This document shows positions 1-7,563 of a DNA stretch of 64,000 nucleotides, in pieces. The DNA comes from Pristimantibacillus sp052113225. Its GTDB lineage: Bacteria > Bacillota > Bacilli > Paenibacillales > Paenibacillaceae. A model generated the notes under the pieces. That model was not told the origin of the DNA. It searched no databases and saw only the letters and a list, made by a program, of their open reading frames with translations. The translations under genes and the position numbers were made by a program. Positions within the stretch are counted from its first letter, which is position 1. Each line of letters opens with the position of its first letter. Location: positions 248,001 to 312,000 of the forward strand of contig NZ_JBFRCT010000009.1 in NCBI RefSeq assembly GCF_052113225.1, read 5' to 3'.

Positions 1-258
1 CATGAGAAAGCGCTTCGTCTCCTAACGGAAGATGCGAGTAAAATAGAAAAACTTATCGAAGTTCAGATGGAGAACTTGACGACCCGTCAATGTCCGCTGT
101 ACGAAGAGGTTTTGGACACGCAAATGTATGGATTCTCGCGGGAGATTGACTTTGCTGTGCGCGCGGGGTTGATTGCCGAGCAAAGCGGGAAAGAGATGTT
201 AAGCCGATTGGAGCGTAACCTCGCTCAATTGTATGAAGCATTAAATAATAAAGAGTAG
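1..258 (+). CDS. ylaN: YlaN family protein, 5' end outside window
   Basis: The reading frame is open from base 1 and ends at TAG 256-258, so only the C-terminal 85 residues are present. It contains CPLYEEVLDTQM followed by REIDFAVRAGL, which match the small acidic YlaN (UPF0358) protein of Bacillus, a cytoplasmic protein reported to bind the iron regulator Fur. The family is about 90 residues, so only a few N-terminal residues are missing. It ends in a strong terminator whose stem includes the stop codon. In B. subtilis ylaN lies next to ftsW, and ftsW is also close by here. Confidence 0.9.
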   Translation, partial: HEKALRLLTEDASKIEKLIEVQMENLTTRQCPLYEEVLDTQMYGFSREIDFAVRAGLIAEQSGKEMLSRLERNLAQLYEALNNKE

Positions 259-285
259 ACTCCGTAAGGAGCCTACTCTTTTTCT
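253..285 (+). terminator. Terminator of ylaN
   Basis: GAGTAGaCTCC pairs with GGAGcCTACTC around a GTAA loop and is followed by TTTTTC. The left arm overlaps the stop codon. It may also end the leftward calcium exchanger transcript, because the two genes converge. Confidence 0.85.
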
Positions 286-297
286 TTACAGCATTTC

Positions 298-1368
298 TTA
301 TACGAGATAGAAGGCAACACCTAGAATGACATACACCATAAGTAAGAGGAAACCCTCGTACCAGTTCGTCGTACCATCCCTCGATACCGACTTCGCAATA
401 AATACCGATACCCCAATGGCGGTTAATTCAATAGGGGAGAAGATGATGTCCATCGTCTGGCCGCCCATTACTGTGCTAAGCAAGATTAACACTGGAGCAA
501 CAAATAGGGCTATCTGCAAGCTGCTGCCGATCGCGATCTCAACTGCTGCACCGATTTTATTCTTCATCGCCAGCATAACCGCTGCACTATGTTCAGCTGC
601 ATTACCGATAATCGCGATCACGAATGCCCCAACGAACAGCTCGGATAAGCCGAATTTGTCCGAGAAGCTGTCAAGCGTATGGACAAGCCATTCGCTGACG
701 AATGCAACCATAACGGTTGCGACAAGCAGCAATATAATGGATAAACCTTTCGACCAGGCTGGTTCCTCGCCATGATCGGCATTCATTTCTTTGTCCGCAA
801 GTACATCCTTATGCGTAATCATAGAGAATACAAGCCACAGGATATAAGATACGATCAGGATACAGGCAACGGTAATACTTAGAAAGTGATCCTTGTTCAA
901 GGTGAAGTGTTCGGCCCCAACAAAGACAGCTGGTACAAACAACCCAATTACAGCCATAATCATAAGTGTTGCGTTATGCTCGGCCAGTTGATTATTGAAG
1001 AACTGCTGTTTGAACTTGATGCCGCCTGCTAGAAGGCTAAGCCCGAGAACGAGAAGCAGGTTACCAATAATCGAGCCGGTAATACTTGCTTTTACCGTAT
1101 CGAACAAGCCCTCTTTAACGAGGAAAATCGCGATAATCAGTTCCGCCGCGTTACCAAATGTGGCGTTAAGGAACCCGCCAAGCCGTTGTCCCGCGTAGTG
1201 GGCAACACTCTCGGTTGCCTTGCCAAGAAAGCCAGCCACGAATACAACAGCGATGGCAGAAATGATAAATTGAACCGTCATGTCCCAGTGGGCGAAATGC
1301 CCGATAGCACTTAAGGCGAACATAACGATTAATCCGCCGTAAAACAAATTCTGTCTCACCAATTCCAC
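298..1368 (-). CDS. cax: Calcium/proton antiporter (CaCA superfamily, CAX type)
   Basis: A 356-residue polytopic membrane protein with about ten or eleven hydrophobic segments. It has the two inverted alpha-repeats of cation/Ca2+ exchangers, seen as GNAAELIIAI near residue 73 and GNAAEHSAA near residue 255; the Glu in each forms the cation site in known CAX structures. An acidic, loop-like stretch around residues 190-205 separates the halves. The length fits CAX/YfkE (ChaA) proteins, which expel Ca2+ in exchange for H+. It is a single gene, convergent with ylaN and divergent from the Asp23 gene. Confidence 0.9.
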   Translation of the reverse strand: MELVRQNLFYGGLIVMFALSAIGHFAHWDMTVQFIISAIAVVFVAGFLGKATESVAHYAGQRLGGFLNATFGNAAELIIAIFLVKEGLFDTVKASITGSIIGNLLLVLGLSLLAGGIKFKQQFFNNQLAEHNATLMIMAVIGLFVPAVFVGAEHFTLNKDHFLSITVACILIVSYILWLVFSMITHKDVLADKEMNADHGEEPAWSKGLSIILLLVATVMVAFVSEWLVHTLDSFSDKFGLSELFVGAFVIAIIGNAAEHSAAVMLAMKNKIGAAVEIAIGSSLQIALFVAPVLILLSTVMGGQTMDIIFSPIELTAIGVSVFIAKSVSRDGTTNWYEGFLLLMVYVILGVAFYLV

Positions 1369-1537
1369 CTCTTCAACTATGTCTAAAAATCATTATTATC
1401 ATAACGAAAAAAGACAACCATGTAAACTTTTCCATAAATAATGTACACTTGTCTATCGAAGATGAACTTCCTTTCTTGCTTCACGCTGAGCCATCCATTA
1501 CAATAATGATATATGGCAAATTGAGGAGTGGAATGAA

Positions 1538-1921
1538 ATGAACGAGGACCTTCAAACAGGCATTATCCGTATTTCAGACGATGTAGTGGCAACGATTGCG
1601 GGACTCGCAGCGCTTGAGACTCCAGGCATTGCCGGAATGTCAGGCGGGATCTCCGAAGGGCTCGCGAAGCGGCTTAGCGGTAAAAACGTTCAAAAAGGTG
1701 TATCGGTAGAAGTAGGTCAGCTTGAGGCGGCGATCGATCTTCGCATCATCATTCATTATGGCATTCCGATTCAAGAGGTGTGCAGACAGCTGCAGCTGAA
1801 TGTACGTGAGTCCGTTGAGAATATGACTGGTCTTAACGTCGTAGAAGTTAATGTAAAGGTGGAAGGCGTTGCTTTCAAAGAAGAAGAAACGTCGGAAGAG
1901 CCGCAACATCGGTTGAAATAG
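1538..1921 (+). CDS. Asp23/Gls24 family protein
   Basis: A 127-residue protein with the Asp23 fold signature: an N-terminal GIIRISDDVVATIAGLAAL, a central Gly-rich segment, then IHYGIPIQEVCRQLQ and the VNVKVEGV end typical of the YloU/YqhY/Asp23 group. The family includes membrane-anchored partners of AmaP and regulators linked to fatty-acid metabolism, but no partner gene lies here, so the function is open. Start ATG 1538 follows GAGGAGTGGAATGAA with good spacing. A second family member (yloU) lies near 43.6 kb. It ends at a strong bidirectional terminator. Confidence 0.85.
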   Translation: MNEDLQTGIIRISDDVVATIAGLAALETPGIAGMSGGISEGLAKRLSGKNVQKGVSVEVGQLEAAIDLRIIIHYGIPIQEVCRQLQLNVRESVENMTGLNVVEVNVKVEGVAFKEEETSEEPQHRLK

Positions 1922-1941
1922 TCTTAAAGACCAACATACAT

Positions 1942-1984
1942 AAAAAAGGCTGAATTCGTTCATTTGAACGGTTCAGCCTTTTTT
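1942..1984. terminator. Bidirectional terminator between the Asp23 gene and ftsW
   Basis: AAAAAAGGCTGAA pairs with TTCAGCCTTTTTT, with an inner CGTTC/GAACG stem. It has an A-run on the left and a T-run on the right, so it can serve both converging genes. Confidence 0.9.
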
Positions 1985-3155
1985 ATGTATGAGTGCGTTT
2001 GGAGCGTACTGGCTTGTCCTGCTTGTTCGCTTCTCTGGAAATGCTGAGAAGCACCCCCATGCACATAAGACAGACTAAGAGGGAAGAGCCTCCATAGCTG
2101 ACAAATGGCAGCGTTACACCCGTAAGTGGAATAGCGCCTGTTACCCCGCCGACATTAATGAAGGCTTGCATGCCGAACAATCCGACAATACCTACTCCAA
2201 CAATGGTCCCATATTGATCCGGACAGCGAAGAGCAACAATGAGTGCCCGCCAGAGGAAAATCAGGAAGAACAAGAGAAACAAGCTTGCACCGATAAATCC
2301 AAGTTCCTCAGCTATGACGGAAAAGATAAAGTCATTATAAGGGTAATCCAAGTAGTGCAACTTTTGAACGCTCTCTCCGAAGCCCGCCCCCATAAACCCA
2401 CCATGTCCAAGCGCCTGCAGGGAGGATACCAGCTGGAAGCTGGTATTTTGTTGATCTGCAAGCGGATCGAGGAAGGCTGTAAATCGGGCAATTCGGTAGC
2501 TATTAGGATTAGTTGCCATACTAATGCTGACCAAGATAAGTAGAATAATCCCGAGTATACTGCCAACAAGGCCTACTTGCTTCAGATTAGCCCCACCTGC
2601 AATGATCATAATTGCAGCACATGAGGCTAGTACCAGACAAGAGCCTAGATCCGGTTGTAACATAATAAGACCACAGATCAATCCCACTATGAGAAGAACC
2701 GGCAGCAGCCCTTTCTTGAAGTCCCGAAACTTCTCGCTTTTCTTGGAGATGAGTGCTCCTAAGTAAAGGATTATTGCGAGCTTGGCCGGTTCCGTAGGTT
2801 GGAAGCTAAAAGGGCCAAGATTAAACCAGCTATGTGCGCCATTAATGTTCGAAGAGGTGAATGGTACGATCATCAACATAAATAGAACGGGGATAAATAA
2901 GATTAGAAATCCCCGCTTGAAGACGGTATAGGGCAGATTCATGAGGAAAAGCATCGAGAAGATCCCGAGAACCGCCCACATTAGCTGTCGCTTCGTAAAA
3001 TATAAAGCGTCATTATTGAATTCTGATGATACAAGTGCAATGTTCGAGCTTGCGCTGAACACCATAACAAGTCCAAAGCCTACGAGCAGAAGCGTTAAAA
3101 TAAGAAGCAGAAAGTCCGGTCTTCCACGACTGCCATTCTGCGGAGTCTTCTTCAT
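1983..3155 (-). CDS. ftsW: FtsW/RodA/SpoVE peptidoglycan glycosyltransferase
   Basis: A SEDS-family integral membrane protein of about 390 residues with ten transmembrane segments. Diagnostic stretches are LVMVFSASS near the N-terminus, FQPTEPAKLA, LQPDLG and the C-terminal PLTGVTLPFVSYGGSS. SEDS proteins polymerise lipid II into glycan strands with a class B PBP; the FtsW branch acts at the septum. It is coupled to yugN: the yugN stop TAG (3159-3157) is one base before ATG 3155. A TTG at 3164 is a possible earlier start. Neighbouring ylaN supports FtsW over RodA or SpoVE, but the paralogues are not cleanly separable by eye. Confidence 0.88.
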   Translation of the reverse strand: MKKTPQNGSRGRPDFLLLILTLLLVGFGLVMVFSASSNIALVSSEFNNDALYFTKRQLMWAVLGIFSMLFLMNLPYTVFKRGFLILFIPVLFMLMIVPFTSSNINGAHSWFNLGPFSFQPTEPAKLAIILYLGALISKKSEKFRDFKKGLLPVLLIVGLICGLIMLQPDLGSCLVLASCAAIMIIAGGANLKQVGLVGSILGIILLILVSISMATNPNSYRIARFTAFLDPLADQQNTSFQLVSSLQALGHGGFMGAGFGESVQKLHYLDYPYNDFIFSVIAEELGFIGASLFLLFFLIFLWRALIVALRCPDQYGTIVGVGIVGLFGMQAFINVGGVTGAIPLTGVTLPFVSYGGSSLLVCLMCMGVLLSISREANKQDKPVRSKRTHT

Positions 3156-3156
3156 A

Positions 3157-3501
3157 CTAGGCAAGAAGCTGTTTCAGTTGATTAAGGCGTTGATTTGCAA
3201 TCGCCATCAATGGCTGTGGAACTGGCGATTCATATTCAAGGCCATGAGGGAAAGTTGCTTTACCAATGTATACGTGTTCAATAGCAAGTACAGCATTAGG
3301 ATTCTCGAGCTTGCCTTCAACCGCACGAGTGTTGATACGAAGGAAGTACTCAGATTGCGTTGCTGGATCCTCTAATTTGAGATCGTATGTAGCGCGATAG
3401 TACTCCCACTGCCAACGGACAAAGCCAAGCTGCTCGGCAGAATCGTCCAGATGAGCCAAATCGCTTTGAAGGCCGTCAAGGCCCGAGTTTTCAATAATCA
3501 T
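3157..3501 (-). CDS. yugN: YugN-like family protein
   Basis: A 114-residue soluble protein resembling B. subtilis YugN, with a W-E-Y-x-R-A-T-Y-D block near residue 33, then FLRINTRAVEG and ATFPHGLEYES. The family has no established biochemical role. Start ATG 3501 is preceded on the minus strand by AGGAGGAAATAACG, an excellent ribosome site. It is the first gene of a two-gene unit with ftsW and probably drives ftsW by translational coupling. Confidence 0.8.
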   Translation of the reverse strand: MIIENSGLDGLQSDLAHLDDSAEQLGFVRWQWEYYRATYDLKLEDPATQSEYFLRINTRAVEGKLENPNAVLAIEHVYIGKATFPHGLEYESPVPQPLMAIANQRLNQLKQLLA

Positions 3502-3562
3502 CGTTATTTCCTCCTATAAGTTGCTTCTAATATTTGCTTGTTTACTTGTACATTCTTTTCCC

Positions 3563-3591
3563 ATGATAGTATGTTTCCCCAGTCAGCGCAA
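3563..3591 (-). promoter_or_regulatory. Candidate sigma-A promoter for yugN-ftsW
   Basis: On the minus strand TTGCGC (3591-3586) is followed after 17 bp by TATCAT (3568-3563), about 60 bp before the yugN start. Inferred from sequence match only. Confidence 0.5.
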
Positions 3592-3669
3592 GCCTTACTC
3601 TCGATGAGCAACCGCTATGCCTATGCCGCATCGCTTCGTTCTGTTAGAATAGATTGAAAAGGATGCTCC

Positions 3670-3770
3670 GGTTGTTTCGGTCGAGTCTTCCTTGCGGTTT
3701 GTTTCTTTATTAGATAAATGAATATCTGTGGAAACAAACGCGCAAAAGTCAGACTCGACTCGAAACAACC
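3670..3770. repeat. Long inverted repeat (MITE-like or large hairpin)
   Basis: The left arm 3670-3705 begins GGTTGTTTCGgTCGAGTCT and the right arm 3731-3770 ends AGACTCGActCGAAACAACC. Pairing continues inward through TTGCGGTTTGTTTC and GAAACAAACGCGCAA, giving arms of about 36-40 bp around a 25-bp AT-rich loop. There is no T-run, so it is not a standard terminator. No coding potential is convincing here. Confidence 0.8.
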
Positions 3771-3781
3771 TTCGCTAACAT

Positions 3782-4092
3782 TCTGTTCCACAAAACTTAG
3801 GCTAATGCTTACGAAGTAGTTTTGTTCCACAAAACTTTAGATTAATGCTTACGAAGTAGTTTTGTTCCACAAAACTTTAGATTAATGCTTACGAAGTAGT
3901 TTTGTTCCACAAAACTTTAGGCTAATGCTTACGAAGTGAGTTTGTTTCACAAAACTTTAGGTTAATGCTTACGAAGTGAGTTTGTTCTACAAAACTTTAG
4001 GTTAATGCTTACGAAGTGAGTTTGTTTCACAAACTCTAAGCTTAAGCTTACGAAGTGAGTTTGTTTCACAAACTCTTAAGGAGGTATGCTTA
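3782..4092 (+). repeat. Tandem array of about eight 40-bp repeats
   Basis: The unit (for example 3861-3900) contains an AGTTTTGT-TCC-ACAAAACT hairpin and then ATGCTTACGAAG followed by TAG or TGA. Later copies change AGTAGTTTTG to AGTGAGTTTG. The last copy becomes AACTCTTAAGGAGGTATGCTTAC, which is the ribosome site and start context of the downstream peptidase gene. Each unit holds a four-codon ATG-CTT-ACG-AAG-stop frame. The core ATGCTTACGAAGT also occurs on the minus strand near 49911-49925. Confidence 0.9.
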
Positions 4093-4093
4093 C

Positions 4094-5275
4094 ATGAAGA
4101 CAAGCGGCTATATAAAGGAGCAGCTGCAGCGTCTTTATCCGGATATGGTCCGGTGGCGCAGACATCTCCATCAAAATCCGGAGCTGTCTTTCCAAGAGGT
4201 ACATACTTCTCGTTGGATTGCAGAACAATTGAAAGCATTTGGCTGTGAGGTTCTTGAAGGTGTAGGCGGACATGGTCTGCTTGTGACAATTAAAGGAGAT
4301 TTGCCGGGTCCAGTTGTGGCACTGCGTGCTGACATCGACGCACTTCCCATTCAAGATGAGAAAGACTGCGAATATCGCTCGAAGGTACCGGGTGTTATGC
4401 ACGCATGCGGGCATGATGGGCATACAGCGGCTTTGCTTGCTGTCGCTTGTTATTATCAGCAGCATAAAGCAGAGCTCGCCGGCGAACGCCGTTTATTATT
4501 CCAGCCAGCTGAAGAACAAACACCTGGCGGTGCTGTCAGGATGATTGAAGATGGTGTACTTGAGGGTGTAGACGCGATCTATGGTGTACATTTGTGGGCA
4601 CCAATTCCATTTGGAGCTACCTCGACAAAGCCAGGACCATTCATGGCGGCAGCTGATGAATTTACATTAGAGATAATTGGCCTTGGCGGACATGGCGGCA
4701 TGCCGCATAAGACAGTGGATACGATTGTTATTGGGTCTTCCTTGGTGCAAGCTGTTCAATCTATTGTAGGACGTAATGTCGATCCGCTCAAACCAGCAGT
4801 AATAACTATCGGTTCATTCCAAGCAGGGACGACGAATAATGTTATTGCTGAACGCTGTGTGATGAAAGGTACTGTGCGCACATTTGATGAAGAAACCCGC
4901 CAACTCACACATGCGAGGCTCGAACAAATTATTAATCATACATGCAGTATGCATGGGGCGAAATTTGATTATCACATGCGAATCGGCTATCCGCCGGTTG
5001 TTAATGATGAGAAGGAAGCGAGCCGGTTCTTCCGTGTTTCGGGAGAATTATTCGGAGAAGCGAATACCATTCAATCGGAAGCGATGATGGTCGCTGAAGA
5101 CTTTTCGTATTATCTGGAGCAGGTACCGGGATGCTTTATGTTCGTAGGTGCAGGCAATGAAGAGGTTGGAGCGACGTTTGCCCATCATCATCCGCGTTTT
5201 GATATCGATGAACGTGGGATGGTCCATTCTGCTCAATTGCTTATTCAGATGGCGGAAGATTTTGTCGCAGGATGA
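4094..5275 (+). CDS. M20 family metallo-amidohydrolase (N-acyl amino acid hydrolase type)
   Basis: A 393-residue cytosolic M20D peptidase. Metal and catalytic motifs are visible: MHACGHDGHTAALL, the PAEEQTPGG stretch with its catalytic Glu, and a terminal FAHHHPRFDIDE. A lid/dimerisation insert with GGHGGMPHKTVDT lies in the middle. Relatives (YhaA, YxeP, hippurate hydrolases) remove acyl groups from amino acids or cysteine conjugates; substrate cannot be told here. Start ATG 4094 is nine bases after AAGGAGG. An out-of-frame ATG-CTT-ACA-TGA at 4086 overlaps the start by ATGA. Confidence 0.88.
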   Translation: MKTSGYIKEQLQRLYPDMVRWRRHLHQNPELSFQEVHTSRWIAEQLKAFGCEVLEGVGGHGLLVTIKGDLPGPVVALRADIDALPIQDEKDCEYRSKVPGVMHACGHDGHTAALLAVACYYQQHKAELAGERRLLFQPAEEQTPGGAVRMIEDGVLEGVDAIYGVHLWAPIPFGATSTKPGPFMAAADEFTLEIIGLGGHGGMPHKTVDTIVIGSSLVQAVQSIVGRNVDPLKPAVITIGSFQAGTTNNVIAERCVMKGTVRTFDEETRQLTHARLEQIINHTCSMHGAKFDYHMRIGYPPVVNDEKEASRFFRVSGELFGEANTIQSEAMMVAEDFSYYLEQVPGCFMFVGAGNEEVGATFAHHHPRFDIDERGMVHSAQLLIQMAEDFVAG

Positions 5276-5330
5276 TGTCCCTATAGGATGGTTATCCTAA
5301 TCGAAGATTCGATTGGGGAGGCTTACAGTC

Positions 5331-5753
5331 ATGCGCAATATGATCAAAGATGTTATGTCCTCGCCGTGTATAACGGCAACCTTACTGGACAATGTTTATG
5401 AACTAGCCGTATTAATGAAGCAAAATGATATTGGATTTATTCCTATTGTAGATGGTACAAAGCTGATCGGTGCTGTAACCGACCGGGATTTAGTGGTACG
5501 GGGATACGCGGAGAAGCATTCCGGTTCAACGGATGTCGAGACTGTAATGACAACGGAGCTTCTCACGGTCACTCCAGACACTTCTATAGAAGAAGCGGTG
5601 GACCTGATGGCTGAGCACCAAATACGCCGTCTCCCTGTGATTGATAACGGTCATTTGGTTGGTGTTGTAGCTATTGGAGATTTGGCGGTCCGGGATTCCT
5701 TTATTCAGGAGGCCGGCACAGCACTTAATAAGATATCAGAGCATGTGCATTAA
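5331..5753 (+). CDS. CBS-pair domain protein
   Basis: A 140-residue protein made almost wholly of two CBS motifs: IKDVMSSP...IPIVDGTKLIGAVTDRD (about residues 5-60) and VETVMTTELLTVTPDTSIEEAVDLM...RRLPVIDNGHLVGVVAIGD (about 72-130). CBS pairs bind adenosine nucleotides and act as energy or ligand sensors. Similar small proteins are common in spore-formers, with unknown partners. ATG 5331 is nine bases after GGGGAGG. It is followed by its own terminator. Confidence 0.85.
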   Translation: MRNMIKDVMSSPCITATLLDNVYELAVLMKQNDIGFIPIVDGTKLIGAVTDRDLVVRGYAEKHSGSTDVETVMTTELLTVTPDTSIEEAVDLMAEHQIRRLPVIDNGHLVGVVAIGDLAVRDSFIQEAGTALNKISEHVH

Positions 5754-5761
5754 ATGAATGA

Positions 5762-5806
5762 ACGGGATTCTTCCGGGAGCAGCAGCCACGGGAGAGTCCC
5801 GTTTTC
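5762..5806 (+). terminator. Terminator after the CBS protein gene
   Basis: ACGGGAtTCTtCC pairs with GGGAGAGTCCCGT around a 15-base loop and is followed by TTTTCC. Confidence 0.65.
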
Positions 5807-5877
5807 CGTATAAAATGATGGATAATTTTGCATACTGTGAGGGAAGTGGTTACTGCTTTTATCATGGGGGGATCGTA

Positions 5878-7548
5878 ATGTTGGAAAAGCAAGATCTACC
5901 GTTAATCGTTCAGTCCGATATGACGGTGCTGCTTGATTACGAGCATCCGCGATCGGAGGAAGCACGTAAGAAGCTATGCTTGTTCGCCGAGCTGATCAAG
6001 CGGCCGGGAAATTGGCATACGTATAAAATTTCTTCTTTATCCTTATGGAATGCTGCTTCATCAGGCATGGATGCACAGGTAATTATTGAATCACTAAGAA
6101 GCTATGCGAGATACGGTATTCCTGGTGTTATGGAGTCTAATATACGTAAGCTTATGGATCGGTACGGCAAGCTGCGGCTCGAGATATACGAAGACAAGCT
6201 TTTGCTTGCTGGTGAGGAAGTCCTTCTGAATGAGCTTGCTGCTCATAAGGCGATATTTGAATGTTTAGGGGAACGATCTAGCGGAGGGGCTTGGGCAGTT
6301 AATCCCGAATATCGAGGCCAGCTTAAACAAGAGCTTATCCGTCTAGGTTACCCGGTTCTTGATCTTGCAGGCTACCACACAGGGGAGGCTTTGTCAGTTG
6401 CATTGCGGCCAGCCACCTTGCAAGGGAAGCCTTTCTTCTTACGGGATTATCAGCGGCAGGCGGTTGAGCTCTTTTATAAAGAAGGTACGATCCAGGGCGG
6501 CAGCGGTGTTATCGTACTTCCATGCGGAGCAGGCAAAACGATTGTTGGCATCGCTGCACTCGCGAGGCTGAACAGCGCAACGCTGATCTTAACATCCAAC
6601 GCAACCAGCGTGCAGCAGTGGAAAGAAGAATTGCTTGATAAAACAACGCTCCAGCCATCGGAAGTAGGCGAATATACAGGAGCTTCGAAGCAGGTTCGAC
6701 CGGTTACCATTGCAACCTATCAGATTCTGACCCACCGTAAATCAAAGAAGGATTCCTTTAGTCATATGAAGTTATTCTCGGAGCGGGATTGGGGTCTCAT
6801 TATATACGACGAAGTACATCTTTTGCCTGCCCCTGTGTTCCGTATGACAGCTGAAATCCAAGCAACTAGAAGACTGGGTCTGACAGCTACTTTGGTTCGC
6901 GAGGACGGCTGTGAAGAGGATGTATTCTCATTAATTGGACCTAAGCAATTTGAACTGCAATGGAAAACAGTCGAAGCGGAGGGTCATATTGCTGCCGTCA
7001 AATGCACAGAAATTCGTGTGCCGCTGGATCAAGGGATGTCTGAGCTTTATCATTCCGCAGAGAAACGTTCTAGACTTCGGCTTGCAGCAGAGAATCCCGG
7101 TAAGGTCGCCGTTGTGAGGCAGCTTCTGGAACGGCATAATGGCACACCAACACTCATAATTGGACAATATTTGAACCAGCTGCATGCCATTGCGGACACC
7201 CTGAAGGTGCCGGTCATTACAGGTGAGCTGCCTCAGGAGGAACGTCAAACCTTGTATGAGCAATTTAAGTCTGGAGAGGTTCCGGTCCTTGCTGTTTCGA
7301 AGGTGGCGAATTTTGCAGTAGACCTGCCAGATGCAGCTGTTGCCATTCAAATCTCAGGAAGCTATGGCTCAAGACAGGAAGAGGCACAGCGTATTGGAAG
7401 GATATTACGTCCGAAAGATGGACTAAATGAGGCTTGGTTTTATACCGTTGTGTCTGACGACACGAGTGAAACCGATTATGCCGCGAGACGACAGCTCTTT
7501 CTGCTGGAGCAAGGCTATCAATACGAGCTCGAGAAATCACCTTATTAA
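5878..7548 (+). CDS. Bacterial XPB-type DNA helicase (SF2)
   Basis: A 556-residue superfamily 2 helicase. Order: an N-terminal damage-recognition-like region (residues 1-190), then the DYQRQAVELF Q-motif region, Walker A LPCGAGKT near residue 213, DEVH box IIYDEVHLLP near 310, LGLTATL, and an intact RED motif (LVREDG) near 339, a mark of XPB. Motif VI ends in QRIGRILRP. XPB unwinds DNA in nucleotide excision repair or transcription in archaea and eukaryotes; in bacteria it is patchily distributed and its role is unclear. Start ATG 5878 follows a GGGGGGAT site. The next gene, 15 bp downstream, encodes the usual partner. Confidence 0.88.
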   Translation: MLEKQDLPLIVQSDMTVLLDYEHPRSEEARKKLCLFAELIKRPGNWHTYKISSLSLWNAASSGMDAQVIIESLRSYARYGIPGVMESNIRKLMDRYGKLRLEIYEDKLLLAGEEVLLNELAAHKAIFECLGERSSGGAWAVNPEYRGQLKQELIRLGYPVLDLAGYHTGEALSVALRPATLQGKPFFLRDYQRQAVELFYKEGTIQGGSGVIVLPCGAGKTIVGIAALARLNSATLILTSNATSVQQWKEELLDKTTLQPSEVGEYTGASKQVRPVTIATYQILTHRKSKKDSFSHMKLFSERDWGLIIYDEVHLLPAPVFRMTAEIQATRRLGLTATLVREDGCEEDVFSLIGPKQFELQWKTVEAEGHIAAVKCTEIRVPLDQGMSELYHSAEKRSRLRLAAENPGKVAVVRQLLERHNGTPTLIIGQYLNQLHAIADTLKVPVITGELPQEERQTLYEQFKSGEVPVLAVSKVANFAVDLPDAAVAIQISGSYGSRQEEAQRIGRILRPKDGLNEAWFYTVVSDDTSETDYAARRQLFLLEQGYQYELEKSPY

Positions 7549-7563
7549 GGGAGGAATCACTTC

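Noticed and set aside
3621..3830. 69-codon frame on the minus strand over the inverted repeat and array
   Set aside because: It lies within repeats, has no ribosome site and shows no protein-like conservation pattern.
3782..4092. CRISPR array
   Set aside because: Units are head-to-tail 40-bp repeats with no unique spacers, and no cas genes are present.
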